Shown: one piece after another, positions 46,601-55,574 of the stretch | Layout of the letters: every line of letters starts with the position of its first letter | How positions within the stretch are numbered: position 1 is the stretch's first letter | Assembly: GCA_026129485.1 (NCBI GenBank) | Contig: JAHCHY010000002.1 | Coordinates: forward strand, 62,001 to 126,000 | Length of the DNA stretch: 64,000 bases | Origin: Cyclobacteriaceae bacterium | GTDB taxonomy: Bacteria > Bacteroidota > Bacteroidia > Cytophagales > Cyclobacteriaceae | Reading direction: 5' to 3' | The notes under the pieces: generated by a model | Database searches by the model: none | What the model was told of the DNA's origin: nothing | The model's input: the letters and a program-made list of their open reading frames with translations, nothing else | Translations under genes and position numbers: made by a program

Positions 46601-49600
46601 AATCTTTCATTTTCTAACATCCAGGGAAATCACATGACTCTTAACTTGACTCCGGGCAACGGACTTTCGCGCATGATTGTGGCTAAGGCAGGCGGCCCGG
46701 TGAATGTTTGGCCTGAAGACTTTACCGGCTATACTGCCAACAGTAATTTTGGCAGCGGTGACGATTTGGGCGGAGGAAATTTTGTAGTGGCATCAGGCAC
46801 AGGTAGTAATTTCTCAATCAATAACCTGCTACCCAATTCTACCTATCACGTTGCCGTAGTTGAATTTAACGGAAGCGGAGCTACTGCCCTTTATCAGCTT
46901 CCTGCTATCGTGGCAACGGCCAGCAACACTACCTTGTCGGCACCCACAATAACTACTTCTAATTTTTTCGCCAATAATATTACCGGCAACAGCATGCAGC
47001 TTACCTGGACACGCGGTAATGGCGCCAACCGTTTAGTCATCGCACGGGCAGGCGCACCGGTTGATGTTGTTCCGGCCGACTTGTCAAGTCCTCTTGGAAG
47101 CTCTACGTTTGGTTCGGGTACCAATTACGGTAACGGTAACTTTGCGGTATATGGTGGTAGTGGCGACAGTTTTACCCTTACCAACTTAGAACCCGGCACC
47201 ACCTATCATTTCGCTTTCTTTGAATACAATGGCACTACCGGGCGCGTTTATTTAACCGACCCTGTGGGCCGGGCTTCGTTTACTACTGCACCCCGACCTT
47301 CGGTAGCGCCAAGAAATTTGAATGTGTCGTCTGTTAATGGCGATCGTTTTAATTTATCCTTTACAAATGGCAATGGTACCAGGCGGTTGGTAGTTATGCG
47401 CAAAGGCGGATTGGTGAACCAACTGCCGGTAGATCTCACTACGTACACCACAGGAAGTTTTGGTGCAGGTTCATTATTAGCCGATGGAAATTATGTTGTA
47501 GCCTTTGGTACGCTTAATTCAACATTTAGTGTAACCGGACTGGAACCCAACACCCAATACGGTGTGGCGGTATTTGAGTTGGATGGATCGAATGGCAATC
47601 AACGGTACTTAGTTACCGAATATATTAATCAATTAGTATCAACAGCCGTAACGCCACCCATTTCTACCAGTTCATTACTCATTAATTCAATCGGCAGTTC
47701 ATCGGCAAACATTAGCTGGACGAACGGAAGTGGCGAAGGCCGCATGGTTGTGTTAAGGCCGGCACAACCGGTTACATTTTTACCAACTGTTTTGAGTACA
47801 CACCCCACCGCCAATGCAAACGTTGCGCTAACAACCAATAACCTTACGCTTAATCATAAACATATTTACCGGGGTACAGGCACTAACGTTACCATTACCA
47901 ACCTGCAGCCGGGCACAACCTACCACTTGGCATTCTTTGAATATAACGGAACCGGTCAACCCGTATATTCTTATCTGCCTTTAACAGGATATTTTACCAC
48001 ACTACCGGCCAGTGGTTTGGCTATTGGCGGCTTTGATGCCATCACCTTCTGCCCGGCACAACAAGTTGATGTGCCCTATATATTTACCGGAGTGCTCAAC
48101 CCGGGTAATATTCTTTCTGTAGAGTTATCAGACATTACCGGAAGTTTTGCAACACCAACTGTTTTAGGAACGCAAAGCACAACCAACGCAACCGGGTTTG
48201 TTACTTCTATATTACCGGCAAGTTTGCCCGAAGGAATCGGATATCGTTTGCGTGTACGAGCCACTAACCCCGCATCGCTCAGTGCCGATAATGGTGCTGA
48301 TCTTCAAATTACAACTTCCGTGCAACCAACCTTTACTGTAGTGGGTGGCCAGACCAGTAGTTGTGGTACACCTATTCAATTAACCACATCACAGCCAAAT
48401 TACAATTTGCAGTGGTTCAGAAACGGTCTGCCCATTGCAGGCGCTACTACGTCTTCGCATTTTGCTACGCAAACCGGAGATTATCAGGTTCGTATTTCGG
48501 GCGCTTCAGGTGGTTGTCAGTTATTATCACTACCAACCACACTTACCATCACACAAGAGCCTGTTTATGATTTTCTTTTTAATTCCGCCTACTGTATAAC
48601 TGATGTGATTGATCTTGTTCCGTTAACACAACCCGCAGGTGGCACCTGGAGCGGACCGGGTATAACAGGTGGTGTATTTAATACAACTACTGCCGGCATT
48701 GGTCAACACCTCGTTACCTACACTTATGTAGATGCCGTGTCGCTTTGTTCATTCTCTACTACTACGCAAATTCTTGTTTCTGCCTTGCCTGCTGCGCCCA
48801 CCACGTTGGCAGGAAGCGGCTGTCAGCTTACAGGCATTGCGTTAACGGCTATGGGTGCCAATGTTACAGAGAGTTATCAATGGTACACCCAGGCAACTGG
48901 CGGTACTCCAATTGCCGGTGCAACACTTCCCACATTCATAACACCTCCGATAACTGTTACCACAAGCTATTATGTAAGTATTGTATCAGCATCAGGTTGC
49001 GAAGGGCCAAGAACCGAAGCTATTGCTACGGTAACCTCTGTTGCCAAGCCAACCATAACATCAACGGGGTCAACTTCTATTTGCGGAACAGGAAGTGTGG
49101 CGCTTCATGCGCCAACCGGTTTTGCAAGCTACTTATGGTCTACGGGAGAAACCACAGAAAGTATTACCGTAACGGCAGCCGATGATTATACCGTATTGGT
49201 TCGCGATGCCGGTGGATGTGAAAGTGAAAATGCCGACCCTATAAGTGTTACGGTTAATCAGCCGCCACAAACTCCGCAAATTACAGTTGTCGGTAATCTT
49301 GCCATTTGTCCGGGTCAGCCCATCACTTTGCGTGCGCCTGCCAGCTTTACTTACCTGTGGTCAACCGGTGCAACTACGCAGGAACTCATTGTTACATCGG
49401 CTGATTCTTATACAGTTACAATTACTGATGCCAATGGTTGTACTTCAACCTCACAACCCGTCATCACAACACCGGGCGCTTGCGAAATTATTATCTATAA
49501 CGGCATTTCGCCTAATGGCGATTTGAAAAACGAAAGCTGGATTATTGAAAACATTTCCTCCAACCCCGATACACAAAATAACAGCGTTACCATTTTTAAT

Positions 49601-49768
49601 CGGTGGGGAAGTAAAGTGTGGGAGGGAACAAACTATGACAATGATCAAGTCAAATTCACCGGGCAAACAAACAATGGCAGCGAACTTCCATCCGGAACGT
49701 ACTTCTACAAAATCTTCTTTACATCCTCCGGAAAAACCCTGAATGGATTCCTCGTATTGAAGCGATAA
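43625..49768 (+). CDS. Giant T9SS type B-sorted protein with twelve FN3-like modules
   Basis: A secreted protein of 2047 residues, the largest in the window. Signal peptide about 1-33 (LIFALLILVAASIQLKAQ). Twelve FN3-like modules of about 118 residues span about 35-1457, each with LxxNWTRGNGxRxLV-type strands, YTANxxFGSG, and TTYHFAxFEYNGT. Modules 1 with 3 and 2 with 4 are closest, so the first four arose by duplication of a pair. Then come a domain with TFCPAQQVDVPYIFTG (about 1460-1570), Ig-like domains, one Ig_7-type module (YQWYTQATGGTPIAGAT), two further modules with SYLWSTGETTESITV and TYLWSTGATTQEL, and the CHU_C type B sorting domain (ISPNGDLKNESW, IFNRWGSKVWEG). A long surface fibre or adhesin is the likely role. 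No PorP gene is adjacent. Confidence 0.93.
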   Translation: MNTTAILYPFLAEKRLIFALLILVAASIQLKAQAPTTGAGNFSVTNNDGNQLRVNWTRGNGSRVLVIASANPTFGGTGIPADGVDYAASAIFGSGNEVGAGNFVVYKSTGTNVTITNFVHSTTYYFRIFEFNGTGSGTQYNTTNVLSGDGLTLSPPTTGSTSMTVTPTGNSAALTWTRGNGVRALVILQAGSATTEPTQYTNYSGNAIFGSGAVIGSGRAVYHNTGNTVNVTNLEPNTVYFYRVVESNGTSGPAYNFATALTGSFTTGGAPTSGATNFLINNETGSGLRVNWTRGNGTNVLVVASLSPTFGGTGVPANGTDYTANTIFGSGDAIGTGNFVVYRGTATNVSITGLVHSTTYYFRIYEFNGTNFNTVYNTTNVLAGNGPTLFPPTVGSANLLATPTGNSASLTWTRGNGTRSLVILQQGSETSDPVQYTNYSPHPSFGSGSAVGSGRVVYFNTSNVVNVTNLLPGTQYFYRVVESNGSTSPVFDLTNALTGSFTTAGAPTVGSTAFNAPSVQGNQFSRSFTVGNGTRRLIVARQDLPVAWTPVNGVDYNANNAFGSGDNLGDNTFVVGEITNNSFTVTNLTPATTYHLAVFEFNGTASNTFYLTDPAHVLTGSVTTLSPPGTSAGNFSFTNITGHNATVTFTAGNGNSRIVLVKAGAPVTDVPVSLVTYLSHTNITAAPTLGTSRIVYNGSGLTFSLQALQPNTTYHFAVFEYNGSSGPVYKQADPGIGSFVTLGKPTVAPTNLTYTNTQGNAMSLSYTTGNGFGRIVIAKQGAPVDVFPADLTSYTANATFGTAGAHLGNGNYVIQNNTNIGGNTSTGINGLTIGQDYHFAIIEYNGTGAERIYMTGAQALTGNNTTLTAPTVQATNVTFSNITSNTLTINWLNGNGNGRMVLLREGQAVQSLPVNLTSYTSSSSYPSSPTLGSTSRIVYNGTGTSVNIINIPPGNYHVAIIEYNGTSGPVYRTADPLTGNVNVGDKPPIPATNLSFSNIQGNHMTLNLTPGNGLSRMIVAKAGGPVNVWPEDFTGYTANSNFGSGDDLGGGNFVVASGTGSNFSINNLLPNSTYHVAVVEFNGSGATALYQLPAIVATASNTTLSAPTITTSNFFANNITGNSMQLTWTRGNGANRLVIARAGAPVDVVPADLSSPLGSSTFGSGTNYGNGNFAVYGGSGDSFTLTNLEPGTTYHFAFFEYNGTTGRVYLTDPVGRASFTTAPRPSVAPRNLNVSSVNGDRFNLSFTNGNGTRRLVVMRKGGLVNQLPVDLTTYTTGSFGAGSLLADGNYVVAFGTLNSTFSVTGLEPNTQYGVAVFELDGSNGNQRYLVTEYINQLVSTAVTPPISTSSLLINSIGSSSANISWTNGSGEGRMVVLRPAQPVTFLPTVLSTHPTANANVALTTNNLTLNHKHIYRGTGTNVTITNLQPGTTYHLAFFEYNGTGQPVYSYLPLTGYFTTLPASGLAIGGFDAITFCPAQQVDVPYIFTGVLNPGNILSVELSDITGSFATPTVLGTQSTTNATGFVTSILPASLPEGIGYRLRVRATNPASLSADNGADLQITTSVQPTFTVVGGQTSSCGTPIQLTTSQPNYNLQWFRNGLPIAGATTSSHFATQTGDYQVRISGASGGCQLLSLPTTLTITQEPVYDFLFNSAYCITDVIDLVPLTQPAGGTWSGPGITGGVFNTTTAGIGQHLVTYTYVDAVSLCSFSTTTQILVSALPAAPTTLAGSGCQLTGIALTAMGANVTESYQWYTQATGGTPIAGATLPTFITPPITVTTSYYVSIVSASGCEGPRTEAIATVTSVAKPTITSTGSTSICGTGSVALHAPTGFASYLWSTGETTESITVTAADDYTVLVRDAGGCESENADPISVTVNQPPQTPQITVVGNLAICPGQPITLRAPASFTYLWSTGATTQELIVTSADSYTVTITDANGCTSTSQPVITTPGACEIIIYNGISPNGDLKNESWIIENISSNPDTQNNSVTIFNRWGSKVWEGTNYDNDQVKFTGQTNNGSELPSGTYFYKIFFTSSGKTLNGFLVLKR
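43727..48000 (+). repeat. Twelve FN3-like coding repeats
   Basis: Twelve modules of about 350-370 bp. The first four are two copies of a two-module unit: 43727 to about 44427, and about 44428 to 45138. Later modules are more diverged, pointing to successive rounds of expansion from the N-terminal end. Confidence 0.8.
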
Positions 49769-49846
49769 TGCCTAAGGCCGGAAGCCATATTTTGTGTTAT
49801 TTTTACGCTGTAAAGAAGCAGGGAGCAAAACGGTTATTCCTCACAC

Positions 49847-51457
49847 TTGAAACACGTGTTCCGCTATATACTGAAGCCATTCTTACTATTAGTCGTATTG
49901 GTAGTATTATCCTATCTTTCATTTCACCTGGGCAATGTTACCAACTCGCTGTTACTTTATTTGCCGCTTGTGCTGGGTATCGTTTTTATCCATTGGTTTG
50001 GCGGGCGGATTTTACCTGTCCTGTTTATAAACGGTGCGGTTACGCTCATTATCTGGGGGGTTACCAAGTTTACCCCCAAGCTGCTCCTGATTTCCACGCA
50101 CGAAGCCGCAGTGGCATTCGTATCGTGGTTTCTCTTTGAAAAGTTGTACCCGCTTAAAGGAGTGCCACGGTTAGGAAATACAACTTCTTTTCTCCGGTTT
50201 GTTATTCTTGGGATCGTAATTCCCGTAACGATTAACTCGCTGTATGTCTATCATTACGGATTTGTCAATGCCGATCTCGACAAGGTAGCGTTATACTGGT
50301 TGTCTGATTTTATTACCATACTCCCCATATCAACAGCCCTCCTTTTTTATATCGACTTCAATCGGGTTGCGCAGCAATTCCAACTCAAGCCAATCGGGCT
50401 TTCCAAAAGAACAGTACTTGAATTAATCGCTCTAACGATAATCTTTTTTATACTTTCATGGCTAATCCCTTTTGATAAGTACTGGTTTATCTATGGGATT
50501 GGCGCAACCTTGTTCGCCTTGCGATGGGGATTCACAACCGCCATTATACTTAACCTGATAATTTTTCTCTTCAGCTATTTTTTACCCTTATTCGAGTTCG
50601 CATCCTCTTTACTCATCACCCGTGGGTCAACCCAATTCACCAGCGTACACTTAGGCATGGGCACCATGATGTTTGTATCATTGCTGGTAGGCCGTGTGGT
50701 AACAGATCTGCGGACTGTTGAAAAAAACCTGAAATCGGAAAAGGAACGGATTGACACCATTAATATCGAGCTGCAGGAAACCAACCAGGAGCTGGATCGT
50801 TTTGTTTACAGCGTATCGCACGACCTGAGCGCTCCGCTTAAATCCATTAAAGGATTAGTTACCATCAGCAGAATGGACATGCGAAGTGTGCCTGAATACT
50901 TAGACAAGATTGACAAGAGCGTAAACCGGCTGGAAGATTTTATAAATGAAGTACTGGATTATTCCAGGACCAATAGAAAAAGCCTGGAGTATGAGGAAAT
51001 CCAAGTTAATGAGCTAATCTGCGACATCCGCTCCAAACTTGAGTTTCTTGAAAATTACGTGCGAATCGAATTCAGGCACGACCTTCAAACAAAAACACTA
51101 ACAACAGACAAATTCCTGTTACGGGTTGCCTTAAGTAACATTATCTCCAACGCCATTAAGTACCAGAAAAAATATAAAGAGCATAAGCCTTGCATCAATT
51201 TCAGAACCTTCGAAACGGGTAGCCACATTGCCATTGAAGTAAGCGATAATGGCGAAGGCATTAAAGATCAATATAAAGACAAGCTATTTAACATGTTCTA
51301 CCGGGGCACAGCCACTTCAAGCGGCTCTGGCCTCGGACTTTACATTGCCAAAGAAGCAGTACAGAAATTAGGCGGTTCCATTACAGTTGAGTCGACCTGG
51401 GGCGAAGGCTCCGCTTTCCTGGTACAAATACCCATTGAAAGAAAAGACCCCGGTTAA
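49847..51457 (+). CDS. MASE1-domain sensor histidine kinase
   Basis: A membrane sensor kinase of 536 residues. The first about 280 residues hold eight or so membrane segments of the MASE1 type (LVLGIVFIHWFGGRILPVLFING, then FEKLYPLKGVPRLGNTTSFLRF). A coiled coil follows (LKSEKERIDTINIELQETNQELDRFVYSVSHDLSAPLKSIKG) with the phospho-accepting His at residue 325. The HATPase domain has NIISNAIKYQ, VSDNGEGIKD, LFNMFYRGT and SGSGLGLYIAKEAV. The start is a TTG (49847-49849, reading MKHVFRYILK); no ATG gives the full first membrane segment. It starts 78 bp after the 2047-residue adhesin on the same strand and may be co-transcribed. No receiver gene is adjacent on its strand. Confidence 0.88.
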   Translation: MKHVFRYILKPFLLLVVLVVLSYLSFHLGNVTNSLLLYLPLVLGIVFIHWFGGRILPVLFINGAVTLIIWGVTKFTPKLLLISTHEAAVAFVSWFLFEKLYPLKGVPRLGNTTSFLRFVILGIVIPVTINSLYVYHYGFVNADLDKVALYWLSDFITILPISTALLFYIDFNRVAQQFQLKPIGLSKRTVLELIALTIIFFILSWLIPFDKYWFIYGIGATLFALRWGFTTAIILNLIIFLFSYFLPLFEFASSLLITRGSTQFTSVHLGMGTMMFVSLLVGRVVTDLRTVEKNLKSEKERIDTINIELQETNQELDRFVYSVSHDLSAPLKSIKGLVTISRMDMRSVPEYLDKIDKSVNRLEDFINEVLDYSRTNRKSLEYEEIQVNELICDIRSKLEFLENYVRIEFRHDLQTKTLTTDKFLLRVALSNIISNAIKYQKKYKEHKPCINFRTFETGSHIAIEVSDNGEGIKDQYKDKLFNMFYRGTATSSGSGLGLYIAKEAVQKLGGSITVESTWGEGSAFLVQIPIERKDPG

Positions 51458-51612
51458 TAATTAGATGTTTGTATTGCTGCGCACCAATATGGAAACGGGC
51501 ACGGTGCTACCGGTCGCTTTAAAGTTTATCGCGAAACCGCCCAGGAGTATGCGTTTCCTGTCAGACCTTGCGGGGGTGAAAGAATAATGCTATGGGTGTC
51601 TAAGCCTTGAAG

Positions 51613-51631
51613 CCTGCCTGCGGTAGGCAGG
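51613..51631. terminator. Short GC-rich palindrome between convergent genes
   Basis: CCTGCCTGCGGTAGGCAGG has 7-bp arms. It lies between the convergent MASE1 kinase and LuxR-type regulator genes. The same CCTGCC/GGCAGG type occurs at 37618-37639 and 34308-34330, so it is a dispersed repeat that may terminate transcription. The rest of 51458-51643 holds no gene I can support. Confidence 0.5.
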
Positions 51632-51643
51632 GTGTGGGACACC

Positions 51644-52288
51644 TTACGGCAACAGCTTGTGCTCTCTTGCTATTTTCAGCAACGACTGCACACTGTGAAC
51701 ATTAAACTTTTTGAAAAGATTTTTACGGTGCGTTTCTATGGTAAACGCACTTAAAAAAAGTTTCTCCGCTATTTCGGGGCCGTTCAGGCCATCGGCAAGC
51801 AATTGAAGTATTTCTTTCTCTCTCCGCGTAAGCACGGGAACATCACCACGTAACTCTGCCCCCCGAAAATGTTCGAGTAATTTTTCATTGGCCGCTTCGC
51901 TTACATAAACTTTTCCGGCCTGCACCTTTTCTATGGCTTTAAGAAGTTCATCCCGTTCCATGTTCTTCAGCAAATAGCCATTGGCTCCCCGTTGCAGCAG
52001 TCCGGTGATGATGCCCGCTTCATTGCCGGAGGTGAGGCCGATGATCTTTGCCTTTTTGTATTTTTCCCTGATCTTTTCACACAGGGTCAGCCCATCCATA
52101 TCAGGAAGGTTAATATCCAATAAAATAATATCAGGCTCATTACCGGCCAGGAAGGCAAGGGCTTCTTCTGCCGTTTTGCAGGCACCCGCAATTTGCAGAG
52201 ATACCTCATCCCGCAGCATAACCGCTAATCCGTCCTGCACCAGCGGATGGTCGTCTATGATTAATATTCGTATCACCGGTTTTATCAA
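51644..52288 (-). CDS. NarL/LuxR-family response regulator
   Basis: A DNA-binding response regulator of 214 residues. The receiver carries D12-D13, phospho-accepting D58 (IILLDINLPDMDG), a Thr in IIGLTSGNE, and the Lys of YLLKNMERDE. The LuxR-type DNA-binding part reads LTRREKEILQLLADGLNGPEIAEKLFLSAFTIETHRKNLFKKFNVHS. It is the partner of the TPR kinase encoded 46 bp upstream on the same strand. The pair lies inside the surface-protein island, between the 2047-residue adhesin with its MASE1 kinase and the duplicated solenoid module, so control of adhesin genes is a plausible but unproven role. Confidence 0.94.
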   Translation of the reverse strand: MIKPVIRILIIDDHPLVQDGLAVMLRDEVSLQIAGACKTAEEALAFLAGNEPDIILLDINLPDMDGLTLCEKIREKYKKAKIIGLTSGNEAGIITGLLQRGANGYLLKNMERDELLKAIEKVQAGKVYVSEAANEKLLEHFRGAELRGDVPVLTRREKEILQLLADGLNGPEIAEKLFLSAFTIETHRKNLFKKFNVHSVQSLLKIAREHKLLP

Positions 52289-52334
52289 AGATAGTCGTTC
52301 ATTCTTTTAGTAGGCAGTAGGCAATTGTTCATTG

Positions 52335-54335
52335 TTAATTATTAATAAGAAAATCCATCATCACGGTAGTGCCTGCATCTTTTTGCGAGTCAATGCTCAT
52401 CTTTCCGTTCAGGTAGGCCACGCGGCTTTCGATGGCTTCCAGTCCCGCGTGTTTTTGCGCATCCGCCTCCTGCGTGTTGAACCCCCTTCCGTTATCTTCT
52501 ACAATTACACTCAACCTGTTGCCCTCGCGTATAAACTGGATGATAGCTTCGGTAGCGCGGGCGTGTTTCATAATATTATTCAAAAGTTCCTGCACAATTC
52601 TGAACAACATCACTTCCGTAGATGTGTTCAGGCGGCTGTCCATGCCGTGTACTTCCAACGATACTGTTAGTAATTTACCTGCACTTGTGCTGGCGCATAA
52701 ATCTTTCAGGGCATTAACCAGACCGAGCTTCATCAGCACTTCGGGCATCATGTTGTGCGCAATGCGCCTTACTTCTTCAGCGGTACTATCTACCAGCGTG
52801 TAGCTTTTTTGAAACAATTCTTTCCCGGCCAAACCAGGCTCATCGTGTTGCAAGGCGCTGAAATACATTTTTATGGTGGAGAACAACCCTCCGAGGCCAT
52901 CGTGCAAATCTCTTGCAATACGTGTGCGCTCGGCTTCCTGTCCGTTAATCATACTTTGCAACGATACAATCTGCTGCTGCCGTTCAAGCTCCCTTATTTT
53001 TTCCTGTTGCAACGCTTGTTCGCGTTCGGATAGTTCCTGTTTTTGTTTGCTGTTTTTATATAACAAGCCCAAGACTAATAAAACAGCAAAGACTGATATT
53101 CCGCCCACCAATAACAGTCTGTTTCGCTTTACCAATTCCATTTCTTTTTGTGTATTGGCTATGGTTAGTTCGGTTATTTCTTTTTCGCGTTTCTCGTGCT
53201 GGTATTTTGCTTCGAGCGACAAAACTGTTTTTTGTGTTTCGCGGTTTGTTACGCTGTCGGCATATTGTTGGCTTAGTGTTGCGTATTCCAATGCTTTCTT
53301 ATAATCGGCTTTTTTCGCAGCTAATTGTTTTAATGTTGTGTACGATGCCGTTACTACATTATACTCCTTCAAACGTTTCCCTATATCGTTTGCCTCTAAC
53401 GCATACTTCATCGCCTCATCGTAACGGCCAGCCTGAAAATACATTTCAGCAATATTATTGCCCATCTGCGATTTCATGTATTCATTTCCGGTTTCGGCAC
53501 AAAGCCGGTATGCCTCTAAGTATGCCTGTAACGCACTGCTGTAATCCTTAACATACCTGAAATAATAAGCCTGATTGCTGAACACCATGCTCGACAGATG
53601 TAAATTCTCCAACGGGGCATTAAGTTGGATGGCAGAGTCTAAATACGCTTTTGCTGTCTGGTGATTTTCAAGTTTGAGATAGGCATCAAAAATATCGAGA
53701 TGCAACATTACGCGGTATCGTGCTTCGCTGGGGTAGCCCTTAATCAGCAAAGCCTTCTTTTCATATTCAATTCCCTTTTCATATTGCTTTTCTGCAATAA
53801 GGTTGTGGCCAATATTGCCATACACCTGGGGCAACGTTTGTTTGATTTCCGTGGATGACGACTGGTTGATGATCTCTGCCGCCTTCAATAAATATTCTAC
53901 CGCTGTACTGTAATCCGACTGATAGTTGCTCAGCAAGGCATGGGAGTTATAAATATTTACCTGTAATAGTGTATCGTTAAGTTGGGGCATCAGGTTTTGT
54001 GCCTCCTCTAAATAATGCCGGGCGTTAGCATAATCAGTCTTGTTGGTATAGATCAAGCCGAGGTTATAATATACGCGGGCAAGGGCTTTTATATTTTTTA
54101 ACCGTTCTGCTACGGGCACGGCAAGCAGGGCGTATTTTAACGTGGAATCATATTGCCCTCTTTCAAAGTAATAACGCTGCACGAGTGTGAACGCTTTAAC
54201 AGAGCTACTGTCGGGCGCGCTCTTAAAGGCAATCGCATAGAGGCTGTCTAAGTAGCGTTGTGAAGATTGTTGCCCATATCCCGCAAGGCAAAAGAACAAG
54301 CCGAATAAAAACAAAAGCCATTTCGTGCGGTTCAT
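52335..54335 (-). CDS. TPR-containing histidine kinase (HisKA_3 type)
   Basis: A membrane sensor kinase of 666 residues. The signal peptide is TKWLLFLFGLFFCLAGYGQ. About eight TPR-like helical pairs lie at residues 30-390 (KNIKALARVYYNLGLIYTNKTDYANARHYLEEAQNLMP). One membrane segment lies at about 408-430 (LLLVGGISVFAVLLVLGLLYK), then a coiled coil. The HisKA_3 box ERTRIARDLHDGLGGLFSTI places the phospho-accepting His at residue 478. The HATPase domain has QELLNNIMKHARA and VEDNGRGF. It has the same length and layout as the kinase at 22355 but the sequences are clearly diverged. Its partner regulator follows on the same strand. The 46-bp gap holds an AGTAGGCAGTAGGCAATTG repeat relic. Confidence 0.93.
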   Translation of the reverse strand: MNRTKWLLFLFGLFFCLAGYGQQSSQRYLDSLYAIAFKSAPDSSSVKAFTLVQRYYFERGQYDSTLKYALLAVPVAERLKNIKALARVYYNLGLIYTNKTDYANARHYLEEAQNLMPQLNDTLLQVNIYNSHALLSNYQSDYSTAVEYLLKAAEIINQSSSTEIKQTLPQVYGNIGHNLIAEKQYEKGIEYEKKALLIKGYPSEARYRVMLHLDIFDAYLKLENHQTAKAYLDSAIQLNAPLENLHLSSMVFSNQAYYFRYVKDYSSALQAYLEAYRLCAETGNEYMKSQMGNNIAEMYFQAGRYDEAMKYALEANDIGKRLKEYNVVTASYTTLKQLAAKKADYKKALEYATLSQQYADSVTNRETQKTVLSLEAKYQHEKREKEITELTIANTQKEMELVKRNRLLLVGGISVFAVLLVLGLLYKNSKQKQELSEREQALQQEKIRELERQQQIVSLQSMINGQEAERTRIARDLHDGLGGLFSTIKMYFSALQHDEPGLAGKELFQKSYTLVDSTAEEVRRIAHNMMPEVLMKLGLVNALKDLCASTSAGKLLTVSLEVHGMDSRLNTSTEVMLFRIVQELLNNIMKHARATEAIIQFIREGNRLSVIVEDNGRGFNTQEADAQKHAGLEAIESRVAYLNGKMSIDSQKDAGTTVMMDFLINN

Positions 54336-54470
54336 ATCTATATATAATAGAGCGTTACAAACAGTTTTCTACCGGATTTCCGGTAGTTTTTTTACCTGAT
54401 AATTCACGGTTTTCAGGTATTGAGCCGAAGTAAGATAGCCTGTACTTTTAATTAATCAAATGCTCATGCC

Positions 54471-55568
54471 ATGAAAACCATTATCTGCTTACTGCTTGGT
54501 GCGCTGGCGCCCGCGGCCCACGCCACCATTTTCACCGTTAGCAACAACCCCAACCGCCCTGCGCAATACGAAAACGTAACGGATGCCATTGCCGCTGCCG
54601 ACCATGGCGACACTATTTACGTGCATGGCTCGCAGTTCACCTATCCTGATTTTACCATCAACAAACGCTTAGTCGTGATTGGGGCAGGCTACAATTCCAA
54701 TAACGAGTTTAACTTTCCCACCCGTGTCAATTACATAAGGGTGATACGGGATGCCGGTCTGCAAAATGCCAACGGTTCGGTCATTACAGGTTTTTTGATT
54801 ACAGACCGAATTATCAACGCAACCAGCACCGGTGTTCATGATGTTATCGTATTCAGAAACAGGATAGTGGGAATAAGTCTTCATAACCAAAGCTTTGGCG
54901 GTAACGGCTTTTGTAACAACTGGCAAATCTATAACAATGTAATTGATTGGATTCAAGGAAGGTCTTTCGCTGGTTCAACCGACTCAAGCCCTGTCAATAT
55001 CATTATCCAGAATAATATCATCAGGCAGGTTATGGACCTGGTTTCCAATACTGTCATCATTGACCACAACATTTTCTTTGGCGGCAATAATCTCGACAGG
55101 TTGTTTTACGCAGTCGTTACCAACAATGTTTTCATACGCAGCTCGGGGAATGTTATGACCAATACGGTAAACTTCAACACCTTCAACAACAACTTCTCCA
55201 TACTCAACACCATCTCGCCCACTGCCCCTACCAATGATTTTGCTTCCCAAAGCAACACGGCTGCCAACAACATTATCGCCCCCGGGCAAAACCCTTTTGT
55301 AAATGCCGCTGACCTGAACACTTATTCCGGCACAGCCAACTACCGCATTGCCGCGGCCTCACAAGCCAAAGATGCCGGCACGGACGGCACAGACCTCGGC
55401 ATTTATGGCGGAGCTTTTCCTTTTCCCAGCGGTGGAGCGCCCGGCAGCGGCTTTGATACCAGTCCGCTTCCGCCCATTCCCCAGGTAACGGAAATGAATA
55501 TTTCCAACACCACCATACAGCCGGGAACAAGCCTGAATGTGAACGTAAAGGCACGGGTGAATAATTAA
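54471..55568 (+). CDS. Secreted solenoid (beta-helix-like) protein, first copy
   Basis: An exported protein of 365 residues: signal peptide MKTIICLLLGALAPAAHA, then TIFTVSNNPNRPAQYENVTDAIAAADHGDTIYVHGS, the usual opening of right-handed beta-helix proteins. Many short Asn- and Ile-rich strands follow (NNWQIYNNVIDW, NIIIQNNIIRQVM, NTVIIDHNIFFGGNNLDRLFYAVVTNNVFI). The C-terminus is unusual: after a DLGIYGGAFPFPSGG stretch it ends MNISNTTIQPGTSLNVNVKA plus RVNN. This short tail is shared with the second copy (58802) and is not a recognisable T9SS sorting domain. The next gene starts 6 bp downstream. It may bind a polysaccharide or form a complex with its neighbour; no function is known. Confidence 0.85.
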   Translation: MKTIICLLLGALAPAAHATIFTVSNNPNRPAQYENVTDAIAAADHGDTIYVHGSQFTYPDFTINKRLVVIGAGYNSNNEFNFPTRVNYIRVIRDAGLQNANGSVITGFLITDRIINATSTGVHDVIVFRNRIVGISLHNQSFGGNGFCNNWQIYNNVIDWIQGRSFAGSTDSSPVNIIIQNNIIRQVMDLVSNTVIIDHNIFFGGNNLDRLFYAVVTNNVFIRSSGNVMTNTVNFNTFNNNFSILNTISPTAPTNDFASQSNTAANNIIAPGQNPFVNAADLNTYSGTANYRIAAASQAKDAGTDGTDLGIYGGAFPFPSGGAPGSGFDTSPLPPIPQVTEMNISNTTIQPGTSLNVNVKARVNN

Positions 55569-55574
55569 CCGCGC

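Noticed and set aside
49768-50139. A 123-codon plus-strand frame overlapping the start of the MASE1 kinase
   Set aside because: The protein is of unlikely composition, and the overlapping kinase frame has clear family features from its first membrane segment.
51489-51587. A 32-codon plus-strand frame after the MASE1 kinase, and an alternative frame ending in FPVRPCGGERI
   Set aside because: Both are short and without family likeness that I could confirm; perhaps a decayed gene end, but not supportable.
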